DNA of 64,000 bases from Bog-532 sp963830385. Lineage in GTDB: Bacteria; Actinomycetota; Actinomycetes; Streptosporangiales; Streptosporangiaceae. A program made the translations under genes and the position numbers. The DNA lies in contig CAWHMD010000004.1 in the NCBI GenBank assembly GCA_963830385.1, forward strand, positions 124,001 through 188,000, written 5' to 3'. Below, one piece after another: positions 1 through 8,973 of the stretch; the stretch's first letter is position 1; each line of letters opens with the position of its first letter. The notes beneath the pieces were generated by a model, which worked only from the letters and a program-made list of their open reading frames with translations, was not told where the DNA came from and made no database searches.

Positions 1-155
1 GCGGCGACCACGATGAGCGCGGGGGCCGACAGTCCCCAGCCGAGCCGGGCGAACTGTTTGCGGAAGACGTCGTCTTGGCGACCGCGTGGTGGGGCAGGCC
101 GCGCCGGTGCGGTCACGGCCGCGCCCGGACTCGGTGCGACAGGAGGGGTGCTCAT
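1..155 (-). CDS. Sugar ABC transporter permease, N-terminal part (cut by window edge)
   Basis: About 51 residues of a MalF-type permease are visible. A Pro/Ala-rich cytoplasmic leader is followed by a Lys/Arg stretch (FRKQFARLGWG) and the first residues of a membrane helix (LSAPALIVVAA), the usual opening of sugar-import permeases. The ATG at 155 follows a weak purine-rich stretch and lies 66 bp downstream of the solute-binding protein gene on the same strand, so the two very likely form one operon under the LacI gene. The rest of the gene, and any second permease, lie outside the window. Confidence 0.75.
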   Translation of the reverse strand, partial: MSTPPVAPSPGAAVTAPARPAPPRGRQDDVFRKQFARLGWGLSAPALIVVA

Positions 156-221
156 GATTCGCTCCCTGTGCCAGGTGGTCCTGGCCGGACGGCAAGCCCG
201 GCCAGGACCACGGTGAGGCAG

Positions 222-1592
222 TTACAGCCCGCTACTCGACACGGACGAGTTGATCTGGTTGGCCGCGGTCTTCAGCGCGGCGCTGGGCGAAGTCGACCCG
301 GACAGCATCGAGTTGATGTTGGTGTAGATGGCCTGGCTCACCTTCGCGTACTGCGGCGTCCCGGCCGGACGCGGGATGAGCCTGGTCTTCGGCACGATGG
401 CGAGGACTGCGTTCTTCGACACCACCGAGGACGACGTCCGCACCGACTGGACCGTGGGAATCAGGGAGAACTGGGTGGCCAGAGTGGTCTGGGCCGCCGA
501 GCCGGTCATCCACTTGATGAAGGTGAGGTCTGCCGCGACGTTCTTGCTGTGCGGGTTGATGTACAGGTTCCAGCCGCCGATATTGGACGTTCCCGGCGAC
601 GGCTGACCGGAGAACGAGGGCAACGGGGACACACCCACCTTGCCGACAACCGACGACGGGGAGGACGCGGTGTTGGCGTAGCTGTAGGCGTAGTCCCAGT
701 TCCGGAGGAAGGCCGCCTGTCCGGTCGCGAAGGCCGACATCGCCTGGGCCTCCTGGAACGTGGTGACCGCGCTGGGCGAAGCGCCGGAGGTGATCAGCGA
801 GCGCATGAAGGTGGCCGCCTGGACCCCAGCCGTCGAATCGAGGGTGGCCTTGGTGTTGCCCGAGTTGAGCGCGGTCCCGCCGGCCGAGCCGAGGTACTCC
901 ATGAAGTTACAGGTCAGGCCCTCGTATGAGGCGCCCTGCCAGACGTAGCCGTATTTGACCAGGCCCTTCTTCTTGAGCGTGGCGGCATCGGTTTCCAACT
1001 GCTGCCAGGTCTTGGGCACCGACAGGCCCGCCTTGGTCAGCAGGTCCTTGCGGTAGTACAGGAAGCCCTGGTCCTCGAAGAACGGCGCGCCGTACACCTG
1101 CCCGTTGTAGGTGGCGCCCTTGACCAGGCCGGACGCGAAGGTGTTCAAGTAGCTGCTCGGCAGGTACTTGCTCAGCGGCACCGCCAGCCCGGCCTTGCCG
1201 AATTGGGCGGGCCAGATCACGTCGCCCATGTAGACGTCGGGGGTCTTAGCTCCGCCGGAGATCGTCGTGATCAGGCTGGCCCGGTTGGTGTCGGTGTCGG
1301 TCGGCGCCGACTGCAGGCTGACGTGGATCTTCGGGTAGGCCTTCTCGAACTGCTGGATCAGCACGGTACGCGGGTCTGGGCTCGAGGTGGTGATCGGGCT
1401 CGCCCACCAGGTGATGTTGCCGCTGGTCGCGGACCCGCTCGCCTTGGCCGAGCCGCCGCTGCTCGATGAGCTGCTGCTGGACGGACTGCCGCTGCTGCTG
1501 CAAGCGGCCAGCGTCAGCACCGAGGCGACGCCGAGCGTGGTGAGTAGCGCGAGTTTTGGCCGCCCGCGCCTGCCGCTAGGCACGATGTGCAT
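222..1592 (-). CDS. Sugar ABC transporter solute-binding lipoprotein
   Basis: Family 1 extracellular sugar-binding protein of 456 residues that captures a sugar outside the membrane for a MalFG-type permease. It has a basic N-terminus, a hydrophobic stretch and a lipobox (LTLAAC, lipid-modified Cys near residue 31), then a Ser/Gly linker and the mature domain starting ITWWASP. The start at 1592 is chosen because GAGAGGAAGGGG lies just upstream and the signal peptide then has normal length. An in-frame GTG at 1667 overlaps the LacI stop (GTGA) and would add 25 residues that spoil the signal peptide. The permease start follows directly. The sugar cannot be read from the sequence; the domain pattern resembles binders of disaccharides or alpha-glucosides. 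Confidence 0.88.
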   Translation of the reverse strand: MHIVPSGRRGRPKLALLTTLGVASVLTLAACSSSGSPSSSSSSSSGGSAKASGSATSGNITWWASPITTSSPDPRTVLIQQFEKAYPKIHVSLQSAPTDTDTNRASLITTISGGAKTPDVYMGDVIWPAQFGKAGLAVPLSKYLPSSYLNTFASGLVKGATYNGQVYGAPFFEDQGFLYYRKDLLTKAGLSVPKTWQQLETDAATLKKKGLVKYGYVWQGASYEGLTCNFMEYLGSAGGTALNSGNTKATLDSTAGVQAATFMRSLITSGASPSAVTTFQEAQAMSAFATGQAAFLRNWDYAYSYANTASSPSSVVGKVGVSPLPSFSGQPSPGTSNIGGWNLYINPHSKNVAADLTFIKWMTGSAAQTTLATQFSLIPTVQSVRTSSSVVSKNAVLAIVPKTRLIPRPAGTPQYAKVSQAIYTNINSMLSGSTSPSAALKTAANQINSSVSSSGL

Positions 1593-1663
1593 GGTGCCCC
1601 TTCCTCTCGTTTCGGCATTTGTGTGACAGCGCGTACGTTTCGGTATGTAGTCACCTGCATCCG

Positions 1664-2749
1664 TCACGTAACGCGCGCTAGGGGTGTGGGCGTTTTCAGT
1701 CCCCGGCGTCCCGATGTGACGCCGGTTCCCCTAAGCTCTGGGGCGGCCGTGGTCCGCCGGGCCACCACCTCAAGCGGTAGCACCTCGCGGAGCGGGCTCA
1801 CCGTCATCCCGCGAAGCAGCTGCGCCAGGCGCGCCGCCCCGCGAGCGCCGCTGTCCCGCAGCGGCTGGCGGACGGTGGAGAGGCCGAGCTGGGCCGACAT
1901 CTCGATGTCGTCGAAGCCGATCACCGACAGGCGCCGGGGCACTGGGAGCCCGGCCGCGTCGGCGGCCGACAGCACCCCCATCGCGTGGGTGTCCGAGGCG
2001 GCGAAGATCGCGGTCGGCGGTTCCGGCAGGCGGAGCAGGCGCAGGGCCGTCGTGGCGGCGGCGGCCGGCTCGTGCCGGACGAGCCGGGCCAGCTTCGGGT
2101 CGGCCGGGAGCCCGGCCTGGGACAGCGCCTGGCGGTAGCCGCGCAGGCGGCCCGCGGTGGAAGAGAAGCCGAAGCCGCTGCCGGCGGCGTCGCCGATGAA
2201 GCCGATCCGGCGGTGACCGAGACCGATGAGGTACGTGGTGGCCATCATTCCGCCCTGCACGTCGTCCACCACCGTGTGCGGCACGCCTTTGGCCGGGACG
2301 TCGATCAGCACGACCCGCACCCCGGCGCTGGTGAGCTCCGCCAGCTGCGCGGCCGACAGTCGCAGCGAGATCACCACGGCGCCAGCGGCCCGGTGGCCTT
2401 CGGCCAGCATGCGGACCTGGCGGTCCCGCTGGGCGGGTGTTTCCACGTTGCAGACGATCGTGTCGTAACCCTCGCCGTCGAGGACCTCGATCACGCCGGC
2501 CAGCCGGGCCACCACCGACGGCCGGGTGAGGAACGGCACGACAATGGCCACGCTGGCGGGCGTGCCCCGGGACAGGCCGGCCGCCAGGCGGCTCGGCCGG
2601 TAGCTGGTCTGATCGATGGCGTCGAGAATCCGCTGGCGGGTGGCCTCACGTACGTGCGGGCTGCCGTTGAGGACGCGCGAGACGGTGCCGACGCCGACGC
2701 CGGCCCGCATCGCCACGTCCGCGATGCGGACCCTCTTCGAGACCGCCAT
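1664..2749 (-). CDS. LacI-family transcriptional regulator
   Basis: 361 residues. The N-terminal LacI HTH is clear (VRIADVAMRAGVGVGTVSRV, then a hinge helix ending RPSRLAAGLS, residues about 7-60), followed by a periplasmic-binding-protein-like effector domain. The protein probably represses the sugar importer genes downstream on its own strand, and its own gene, and is released by a sugar. A LacI-type operator palindrome lies 40 bp upstream of the start. Translation ends next to the solute-binding protein gene. Whether it also controls the divergent lpqY-sugABC operon is an inference from the shared spacer. Confidence 0.92.
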   Translation of the reverse strand: MAVSKRVRIADVAMRAGVGVGTVSRVLNGSPHVREATRQRILDAIDQTSYRPSRLAAGLSRGTPASVAIVVPFLTRPSVVARLAGVIEVLDGEGYDTIVCNVETPAQRDRQVRMLAEGHRAAGAVVISLRLSAAQLAELTSAGVRVVLIDVPAKGVPHTVVDDVQGGMMATTYLIGLGHRRIGFIGDAAGSGFGFSSTAGRLRGYRQALSQAGLPADPKLARLVRHEPAAAATTALRLLRLPEPPTAIFAASDTHAMGVLSAADAAGLPVPRRLSVIGFDDIEMSAQLGLSTVRQPLRDSGARGAARLAQLLRGMTVSPLREVLPLEVVARRTTAAPELRGTGVTSGRRGLKTPTPLARVT

Positions 2750-3289
2750 CGTCCCCCGTCGTTCCAGACAGCACTGCCGGATAGGTGTTGGAACCGATTC
2801 CAGCCTCGCCGCTAGGCAAAGATCAATAGGCCGTTACCCGACCGATTACCGTGAGACACAAGGTTGTTACCTAGGCCGGCCGCCAGCGGGCCGCGCGAAT
2901 GGCCACCTATAGCCGCGCTGCCTGCTGATACGCGGAAAAAAGTTTTGGCAGGCAGCTGCTTCCTGCTCGGCGGCCTGACCATCTAGTGGTCGGTTCAGGT
3001 TGAAAATGTGTGCTGACTGCTGCTGAAGCGAGGCCATTGGACAAGATATAACGATCTATCACGCAATTGACCACATCAGCACACAGCAACGTCCACAGGG
3101 AATTACTCCTGCCTCTTGACGCAACAAGGTCGCTGAGCGTTTTCTCAGGGCATAGGTCCTTGTCTTTTGGCGGGGACCCGAGCGAACGCTGGCACCGGTC
3201 TTCGGAGCCGGCGGGCCACCGACGACGAAGTGGGGTGGTCGGACGTGAGCATGCTGGGCCGGTCCTGGCTGCCCCGCCCTGGAGGGACA
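2750..3289. promoter_or_regulatory. Divergent regulatory spacer between two sugar-import operons
   Basis: A 540-bp stretch with no convincing gene lies between the LacI start (minus strand) and the lpqY-like start (plus strand). It is less GC-rich than the flanking genes, especially around 2815-2870 and 3000-3130. It contains the LacI-type operator at 2789-2802 and must hold both promoters. Several ORFs cross it, but they lack codon bias and ribosome-binding sites. Confidence 0.6.
2789..2802. promoter_or_regulatory. LacI-family operator candidate
   Basis: TGGAACCGATTCCA is a 14-bp near-palindrome centred on CG, which fits the general LacI-family operator form (AAnCGnTT core). It lies 40 bp upstream of the LacI gene start, as expected for autoregulation. 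No second good copy was seen in the spacer. Confidence 0.6.
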
Positions 3290-4627
3290 ATGACGTCTGC
3301 CGCCGATCCCCCGGCCCGGCCTGCCGCCCCGCGGCGCAGGGTCCTCGGCCGGTCTACCCGGCTGTTGCGTACCAAGGCGGGCGCCGCCCTGGCCACCGCC
3401 GTGCTGGGCTGTGGCGCGCTGGCCGCGTGCGGCTCGGCCGGTGCGAGCACCGGCCCGGTCACGCTGAACTTCTACCAGTTCCCCGACGTGTCCGGCGCGA
3501 CGAACACCATGATCAATAACTGCGACGCGCAGAGCCACGGCCAGTACAAGATCTCCTATCAGCAGCTGCCTATCGCATCGGACACCCAGCGCCAGCAGCT
3601 GGTCCGGCGGCTGGCGGCGCACGACGGCACCGTGGACGTCATGGCGCTAGACGTGACCTGGGAGGCCGAGTTCGCTCAGGCCGGCTGGATCCTGCCGTGG
3701 ACGGGTGCCAACAAGGCGGCGGTGGTCAACGGGACGCTCGGACCGGCGCTGCAGACCGCGATATGGAAGGGCCAGCTGTACGCGGCCCCGGACAACTCCA
3801 ACACCCAGCTGCTCTGGTACCGCTCGGATCTGGTCAAGACGCCTCCGAAGACGTGGGCCCAGATGATCGCCGACGCCGAGCAGCTGGCCAAGGAGGGCAA
3901 GCCGCACTACATCGAGATCCAGGGCGCGCAGTACGAAGGCGGCACGGTCTGGTTCAACACGATGGTGGCCAGCGCGGGCGGCACGATCCTGAACCCGGAC
4001 GCGACCAACGTGACCCTGGGCGCGCCGGCCGTGAAGGCGCTGACGGTGATGAAGCAGCTGGCGACCTCACCGGCCGCGGACCCTTCGCTCGACGTGCAGA
4101 TGGAGAACAACAACCGGCTGGCCATGGAGGCCGGCACGGCCGCCTTCGAGCTGAACTACCCGTTCGTGTATCCGTCGATGAAAACTGACAACCCGAAGCT
4201 GTTCAAGGACTTCAAGTGGGCGCTGTACCCGCAGGTGATCCCGGGCCAGCCGGCCAGAGTGACGATCGGCGGGGTGGACCTGGCGGTGAGCAAGTACTCC
4301 CAGCACCCGGCGCTCGCGTTCAAGGCCGCGCTGTGCATGCGGGACGCGCAGAACCAGCTGCTCGGCGCCACCGTCGGCGGCACGCCGCCCACGATCGTCA
4401 GCCTGTACCACAACCCGAAGCTGTACCCGGATTACCCGATGCACGCCGACATCCTGCAGGCTCTGCAGACCGCCAGCGTGCGGCCCAAGTCACCCGTTTA
4501 CCAGGTCGTCTCCATCGACATCTCGCACCAGGTCTTTCCGGCCTCGGGCATCAACCCGACCGGAACGTTGTCGTCGCTGAAGGGCTCGCTGGCGAACGCA
4601 CTGCAATCGAAGGGCCTGGTCCCGTGA
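3290..4627 (+). CDS. lpqY: Trehalose-type solute-binding lipoprotein (LpqY-like)
   Basis: 445 residues, close to mycobacterial LpqY in length. It has a long basic N-terminus, a hydrophobic segment and the lipobox LAAC (Cys about residue 47). The mature domain shows segments characteristic of LpqY-like binders: QQLVRRLAAHDGTVDVMALD followed by TWEAEFAQAGWILPW. It would bind trehalose, or a related disaccharide, outside the membrane for the SugABC transporter encoded next. The start at 3290 follows GGAGGGACA; upstream in-frame codons (3167, 3247) would displace the signal peptide. The gene opens a four-gene operon, with 43 bp to the first permease. The family call is strong; the substrate is by analogy with mycobacteria. 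Confidence 0.85.
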   Translation: MTSAADPPARPAAPRRRVLGRSTRLLRTKAGAALATAVLGCGALAACGSAGASTGPVTLNFYQFPDVSGATNTMINNCDAQSHGQYKISYQQLPIASDTQRQQLVRRLAAHDGTVDVMALDVTWEAEFAQAGWILPWTGANKAAVVNGTLGPALQTAIWKGQLYAAPDNSNTQLLWYRSDLVKTPPKTWAQMIADAEQLAKEGKPHYIEIQGAQYEGGTVWFNTMVASAGGTILNPDATNVTLGAPAVKALTVMKQLATSPAADPSLDVQMENNNRLAMEAGTAAFELNYPFVYPSMKTDNPKLFKDFKWALYPQVIPGQPARVTIGGVDLAVSKYSQHPALAFKAALCMRDAQNQLLGATVGGTPPTIVSLYHNPKLYPDYPMHADILQALQTASVRPKSPVYQVVSIDISHQVFPASGINPTGTLSSLKGSLANALQSKGLVP

Positions 4628-4670
4628 GCCGCCGCGGCTGGTGGCTGGCGCCGAGGGAAGGAACACTGCG

Positions 4671-5621
4671 ATGACCGTGAACGCGCCGGTAGCGGCGGGC
4701 ACCGAAGCCATCCGGGAGCAGGGACCCGGGCACAAGAAGCAGCTGTCCGAGGGCGCCAAAGCCGAGCGCCGGCTGGGCTGGCTGCTGTGCGCGCCGGCCG
4801 TGATCGTCATGATCGGGGTGACCGGCTACCCGATCGTCTATGCCATCTGGCTATCGCTGGAGAAGTACAACCTCGAATTGCCGCAGCAGGTCAAGTTCAT
4901 CGGCTTTGCCAACTACGGAGCGGTGCTGTCGTCGTCGTACTGGTGGACGGCGCTGGAAGTGACCCTGATCATCACCGTCTTCTCGGTCGCCATCACGCTC
5001 GTTCTCGGCATGCTGCTGGCCATGCTCATGTACCGGACCATCTTCGGCCGGGGCACGGTCCGCACCGCCGCCCTGATCCCGTACGGGATCGTGACGGTGG
5101 CCGCGGCCTACGGCTGGCAGTACGCCTGGACCCCCAGCCAGGGCTACCTGTCCGCCGCGTTCAACAACAGCGCGCCGCTCACCACTCAGGTACCGGCGAT
5201 CGCCGTCATCATCCTGGCGGAGATCTGGAAGACCACTCCGTTCATGGGGCTGCTGCTGCTGGCCGGGCTCTCCCTGGTCCCCGACGATCTGCTGAAAGCG
5301 GCCAAGGTGGACGGCGCGACCGGCTGGCAGCGGTTCACCAAGATCACCTTGCCGCTGATGAAACCGGCCATCCTGGTCGCGCTGCTGTTCCGGACGCTCG
5401 ACTCGTTCCGGATCTTCGACAACATCTACATCCTGACCGCCGGAGCCAACAACACCGGGTCGGTCTCGATCCTGGGCTACGACAACCTGTTCAACGCGCT
5501 GAACCTGGGGGTTGGCTCGGCCATCTCGGTTCTCATCTTCATCTGCGTGGCCATCATCGCCATCATTTTCATCAGGGGCTTCGGGACCGCGGCCCCGGGC
5601 ACAGATTCCGGAAGCAGGTGA
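4671..5621 (+). CDS. sugA: Trehalose ABC transporter permease (SugA-like)
   Basis: 316-residue MalF-type membrane subunit with about six hydrophobic segments. The cytoplasmic EAA loop that docks on the ATPase is visible (LLKAAKVDGATGWQRFTKI, then LPLMKP). The soluble N-terminus of about 40 residues is charged. The ATG at 4671 follows GGAAGGAAC; an ATG 30 bp upstream has no ribosome-binding site. It lies between the binding protein and the second permease, in the order of lpqY-sugA-sugB-sugC. Confidence 0.88.
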   Translation: MTVNAPVAAGTEAIREQGPGHKKQLSEGAKAERRLGWLLCAPAVIVMIGVTGYPIVYAIWLSLEKYNLELPQQVKFIGFANYGAVLSSSYWWTALEVTLIITVFSVAITLVLGMLLAMLMYRTIFGRGTVRTAALIPYGIVTVAAAYGWQYAWTPSQGYLSAAFNNSAPLTTQVPAIAVIILAEIWKTTPFMGLLLLAGLSLVPDDLLKAAKVDGATGWQRFTKITLPLMKPAILVALLFRTLDSFRIFDNIYILTAGANNTGSVSILGYDNLFNALNLGVGSAISVLIFICVAIIAIIFIRGFGTAAPGTDSGSR

Positions 5622-5628
5622 ATCGCCG

Positions 5629-6468
5629 ATGGCTGCCGTAACCACCACGCCCCGGCAGAAGGCCGGCTGGGGCATCGCGAACTTCGTGGTCATCGCGCTG
5701 GCGCTGATCCCGGTGCTCTGGCTGGTCTCCCTCTCGTTCAAGACGCCGACGGCGGTGCTCGACCCGTCATTCGTCCCTAGCCAGTGGACCTGGGGGAACT
5801 ACTCGGGCATCCTGCAGAGCTCTCAGTTCATCCGGCCGCTGATCAACTCGATCGGCATCGGGCTGATCTCGACGTTCATCGCCGTGGTGCTGGCCTCGAT
5901 GGCCGCCTACGCGGTCGCCCGGCTGGCGTTTCCCGGCAAGAGCGTGCTGATCGGGATGGCGCTGCTGATCGCGATCTTCCCGCAGATCTCGCTGGTCACC
6001 CCGCTGTTCAGCATCGAGCGGGCGCTGGGCCTGTTCAACACCTGGCCGGGTCTGATCATCCCCTACGTCGCGTTCGGGCTGCCGCTGGGGATCTACATCT
6101 TGTCGGCGTTCTTCCGCGAGATCCCCTGGGAACTGGAGAAAGCGGCCAAGATGGACGGCGCGACCCCGTTCCAGGCCTTCACCAGGGTCATCGCGCCGCT
6201 AGCGGCCCCGGGTATGGTCACCACGGCCATCCTGGTCTTCCTGGCCTGCTGGAACGACTTCCTGTTCGCGATCTCGTTCACCTCGACGCTCTCCGCCCGG
6301 ACGGCGCCGGCCGCGATGCAGTACTTCAGCGGCGGCTCGGTCTTCACCATCCCGACCGGTCCCATCGCGGCCGCCGCGGTGGTCATCACCATCCCGATCA
6401 TCATCTTCGTGCTGTTCTTCCAGCGCCGGATCGTCGCTGGGCTGACATCAGGCGCGGTCAAGGGCTAG
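5629..6468 (+). CDS. sugB: Trehalose ABC transporter permease (SugB-like)
   Basis: 279-residue MalG-type permease with about six membrane segments and an EAA loop (LEKAAKMDGATPFQAFTRV, then IAPLAAPG). It pairs with the SugA-like subunit to form the membrane channel. The start at 5629 lies 8 bp after the stop of the previous gene and follows AGGTGAATC; the longer in-frame reading from 5512 is only overlap with sugA. The next gene (ATPase) begins 12 bp after this stop, so the operon is tight. Confidence 0.88.
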   Translation: MAAVTTTPRQKAGWGIANFVVIALALIPVLWLVSLSFKTPTAVLDPSFVPSQWTWGNYSGILQSSQFIRPLINSIGIGLISTFIAVVLASMAAYAVARLAFPGKSVLIGMALLIAIFPQISLVTPLFSIERALGLFNTWPGLIIPYVAFGLPLGIYILSAFFREIPWELEKAAKMDGATPFQAFTRVIAPLAAPGMVTTAILVFLACWNDFLFAISFTSTLSARTAPAAMQYFSGGSVFTIPTGPIAAAAVVITIPIIIFVLFFQRRIVAGLTSGAVKG

Positions 6469-6479
6469 GAGGACAGACA

Positions 6480-7829
6480 ATGGCTGAGATTGTTTTGGAG
6501 CACGTGACCAAGCGCTACCCGGACGGGGCGCTGGCGGTCGACGACTTCAACATGGACGTCGCCGACGGCGAGTTCGTCATCCTGGTCGGGCCGTCCGGCT
6601 GCGGCAAGTCGACCACGCTGAACATGATCGCCGGGCTGGAGGACATCACCGAGGGCGAGCTGCGCATCGGCGGCAAGGTGGTGAACAACGCGGCCCCCAA
6701 GGACCGCGACATCGCCATGGTCTTCCAGAGCTACGCCCTGTACCCGCACATGACCGTGCGGGAGAACATGGGCTTCGCGCTCAAACTGGCCAAGCGGCCG
6801 CAGAAGGAGATCGACGACAAGGTCAACGAGGCGGCCCGGATCCTGGACCTGACCCAGCACCTGGACCGCAGGCCGGCCAACCTGTCCGGTGGCCAGCGGC
6901 AGCGGGTGGCCATGGGCCGGGCCATCGTCCGTGACCCGGCCGCGTTCCTGATGGACGAGCCGCTGTCCAACCTGGACGCCAAGCTCCGCGTGCAGATGCG
7001 GACCGAGGTGTCGCGGATACAGCGGCGGCTGGGCACCACCACCGTGTACGTGACCCACGACCAGACCGAGGCCATGACCCTGGGTGACCGGGTGGCGGTC
7101 ATGCGGGCCGGCTTGCTCCAGCAGCTCGGCGCGCCGCAGGAGCTCTACGACCGGCCGAACAACCTGTTCGTGGCCGGGTTCATCGGCTCCCCGTCGATGA
7201 ACTTCCTGCCCAGCCACGTCGACGACGGCACCCTGCACACCCCGCTGGGTGACATTCCGCTGACCGGCCGGCTACGGCAGGCGCTGGAGCGGGCCGACGC
7301 CCCACGCGACCTCATGGTCGGCATCCGGCCGGAGAACTTCGAGGACGCCGCGCAGGTCCCGGCGGCGGTCCGGGACAACGGCGTGAGCTTCCGGGCCAGC
7401 ATCGACGTCCTCGAATCGATGGGTTCCGACGTATTCGTCTACTTCACCAAGGAATTCGTCGGCGCCGTCAACGCGGCCGAGCTGCAGGAGCTGGCTCAGG
7501 ACTCCGGCAGTGCCGACACCGGTGCCAGCGGCGAATCCATCACCGCCCGTCTGGACCCGGAGACCACCGCGCGGGAGGGCCAGGAGACCGAGCTCTGGGC
7601 CGACCTGCGCAACATGCACGTGTTCAACCCGGCCACCGGCGCGAACATCACCCTCGACGACGGTCCCGACGGCCCGGTGGTCGGCGGTGGCTCGGGTACC
7701 ACCGCCAGCCCCGTCCAGCAGACCCCCACCGCCGAGTCGTCGGCCCCACCGCCGCCGGCCCCGCCGGCGGGTGGCACCGAGGCCGACACCTCCGCCGGCC
7801 CGGCGACGCCGGGAGCGGGCCCGGCCTGA
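6480..7829 (+). CDS. sugC: Trehalose ABC transporter ATPase (SugC-like) with long C-terminal tail
   Basis: 449 residues. Walker A GPSGCGKST (37-45), Q-loop Gln83, signature LSGGQRQRV (135-143), Walker B FLMDEP (Asp159, Glu160) and H-loop His193 (VTHDQTEAM) are all present, so it should be active. A MalK-type regulatory domain follows (about 235-390). The last 60 residues are a Pro/Ala/Gly-rich, probably disordered tail, which makes the protein longer than mycobacterial SugC (about 390). AGGAGGACAGACA precedes the ATG at 6480. The sequence around Walker A and the segment KDRDIAMVFQSYALYPHMTV match SugC/MsmK-type importers. It powers uptake through the two preceding permeases. Confidence 0.92.
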   Translation: MAEIVLEHVTKRYPDGALAVDDFNMDVADGEFVILVGPSGCGKSTTLNMIAGLEDITEGELRIGGKVVNNAAPKDRDIAMVFQSYALYPHMTVRENMGFALKLAKRPQKEIDDKVNEAARILDLTQHLDRRPANLSGGQRQRVAMGRAIVRDPAAFLMDEPLSNLDAKLRVQMRTEVSRIQRRLGTTTVYVTHDQTEAMTLGDRVAVMRAGLLQQLGAPQELYDRPNNLFVAGFIGSPSMNFLPSHVDDGTLHTPLGDIPLTGRLRQALERADAPRDLMVGIRPENFEDAAQVPAAVRDNGVSFRASIDVLESMGSDVFVYFTKEFVGAVNAAELQELAQDSGSADTGASGESITARLDPETTAREGQETELWADLRNMHVFNPATGANITLDDGPDGPVVGGGSGTTASPVQQTPTAESSAPPPPAPPAGGTEADTSAGPATPGAGPA

Positions 7830-7968
7830 CTCGATGACTGACCGGGGAGCCGGGGCATCGCAGGTGCGGTGTCCCCGGCTCCGTCGTGTCCAGGCCCTCG
7901 CCTCGCCGCTCACCGCCGGCCGACCGTCACATCCAGCCTCCCCGGCACCCCAGCCGCAGGAGTCTCAA

Positions 7969-8030
7969 GATCCATCGCCCGGTTGCGTTTACGGCGCTAT
8001 TCACTGGGCAACGCAACCGAGCGATGGATC
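7969..8030. terminator. Large perfect-stem hairpin after the sugC operon
   Basis: Arms of 21 bases at 7969-7989 and 8010-8030 are reverse complements with a single mismatch, around a 20-base loop. The arms begin GATCCATCGC and end GCGATGGATC. It lies about 140 bp after the sugC stop and 98 bp before the stop of the convergent ParB-like gene. That position suits a bidirectional terminator, although there is no U-run. The length and near-perfection could also reflect a miniature mobile inverted repeat. Confidence 0.5.
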
Positions 8031-8127
8031 ATGCTCGGGGAGGCTGTGCGGCCGCCGTCCGCTGAGACACGTCGCGACTCACGTGCCACATGTGACTGTC
8101 GAGGTGGGGATTGGTGCTGGTCGCTGG

Positions 8128-8973
8128 TCAGGGGCGTAGTTCCCGGCGGAGGCGGTCTATCACCTCGTCGTTCCATTGGTGGGTGCGCATGAGGCGGTAG
8201 CGCTGACTGGCGACGCGCATGTAGGTCTCGGCGTCGGTGCCCGAGCCGACCAGGTCAGCGGCGTGCAGCATGCGGACCACCGGGACGAATTCCTCGTTGA
8301 ACCAGTGGCGGGCGATCTGCTCGCGGGTCAAGTACTCCCGCTCGGCCTGCATGTAGCGGAAGCCCCAGGCCTCGACGTTCTCGCCCAGCTCGGCGTAGGA
8401 CCAGGGGTCGACGCAGGTGAGCTTGGCGTAGTCGGCCGCTGGGAGCGGCACCCGGGCCTGGAAGATCCGCTGGTAGCTCTTCATCAGCAGATCACGCCGG
8501 CCGCGGATGCCGTCGGCCGGGATCTCGGTCAGCACCCGGGTCACGTAGGCGTCGATGGTGCGCTGGCGGCTCGCCATGGCGATCGACACCCGGTGGTGAC
8601 CGTCTTTGACGAAGTACAGGTCACCCACCTGGTACACGTCGATGGGCGGGATCGACTCCCCGCGCCGCTGGGCCAGCGCCAGCCGCTCCCAGCGCTCCCG
8701 CACCCGGACGGTGGTGGGCCGGAACCGGCGGTCGAAATCACGCCGCGAGTCCACCGTGCCGACCACGGCCTCCAGCTTGATCGTGCGCAGCCCCAGGAAC
8801 TGCTCGCCGCGGAAGCCGAGCGCGGCGATGACCTCGTCATAGGGCATGATCAGGTTGACGTCGTCCGGGCCCCGGCGCAGCCGTCCCGCCAGCCGGGCCA
8901 GCACCTGGCGACGGCGAACGCGCAGGAAGTCATTTTCCACATCGGCGCGCGGGAAGCCGGTGTCAGCCGGCAC
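8128..8973 (-). CDS. ParB-like (ParB/sulfiredoxin fold) protein
   Basis: 281 residues with a ParB N-terminal-like signature (IPPIDVYQVGDLYFVKDGHH, followed by RVSIA, residues about 115-140). The DGHHR motif marks the ParB/Srx fold. The long HTH and dimer regions of true chromosomal ParB are not evident, and no parA or parS is nearby, so a role in chromosome segregation should not be assumed. The GTG start at 8973 lies inside the end of the phosphoesterase gene (11-bp overlap), so the two genes are translated in tandem. Similar proteins are widespread in actinomycetes and are often annotated only as ParB-like nuclease-domain proteins. Confidence 0.8.
   Translation of the reverse strand: MPADTGFPRADVENDFLRVRRRQVLARLAGRLRRGPDDVNLIMPYDEVIAALGFRGEQFLGLRTIKLEAVVGTVDSRRDFDRRFRPTTVRVRERWERLALAQRRGESIPPIDVYQVGDLYFVKDGHHRVSIAMASRQRTIDAYVTRVLTEIPADGIRGRRDLLMKSYQRIFQARVPLPAADYAKLTCVDPWSYAELGENVEAWGFRYMQAEREYLTREQIARHWFNEEFVPVVRMLHAADLVGSGTDAETYMRVASQRYRLMRTHQWNDEVIDRLRRELRP

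Noticed and set aside
8128..8973. Chromosomal partition ParB with parS sites
   Set aside because: The protein has only the ParB/Srx-like core, with no parA neighbour and no parS-like palindromes seen, so it is not called parB.
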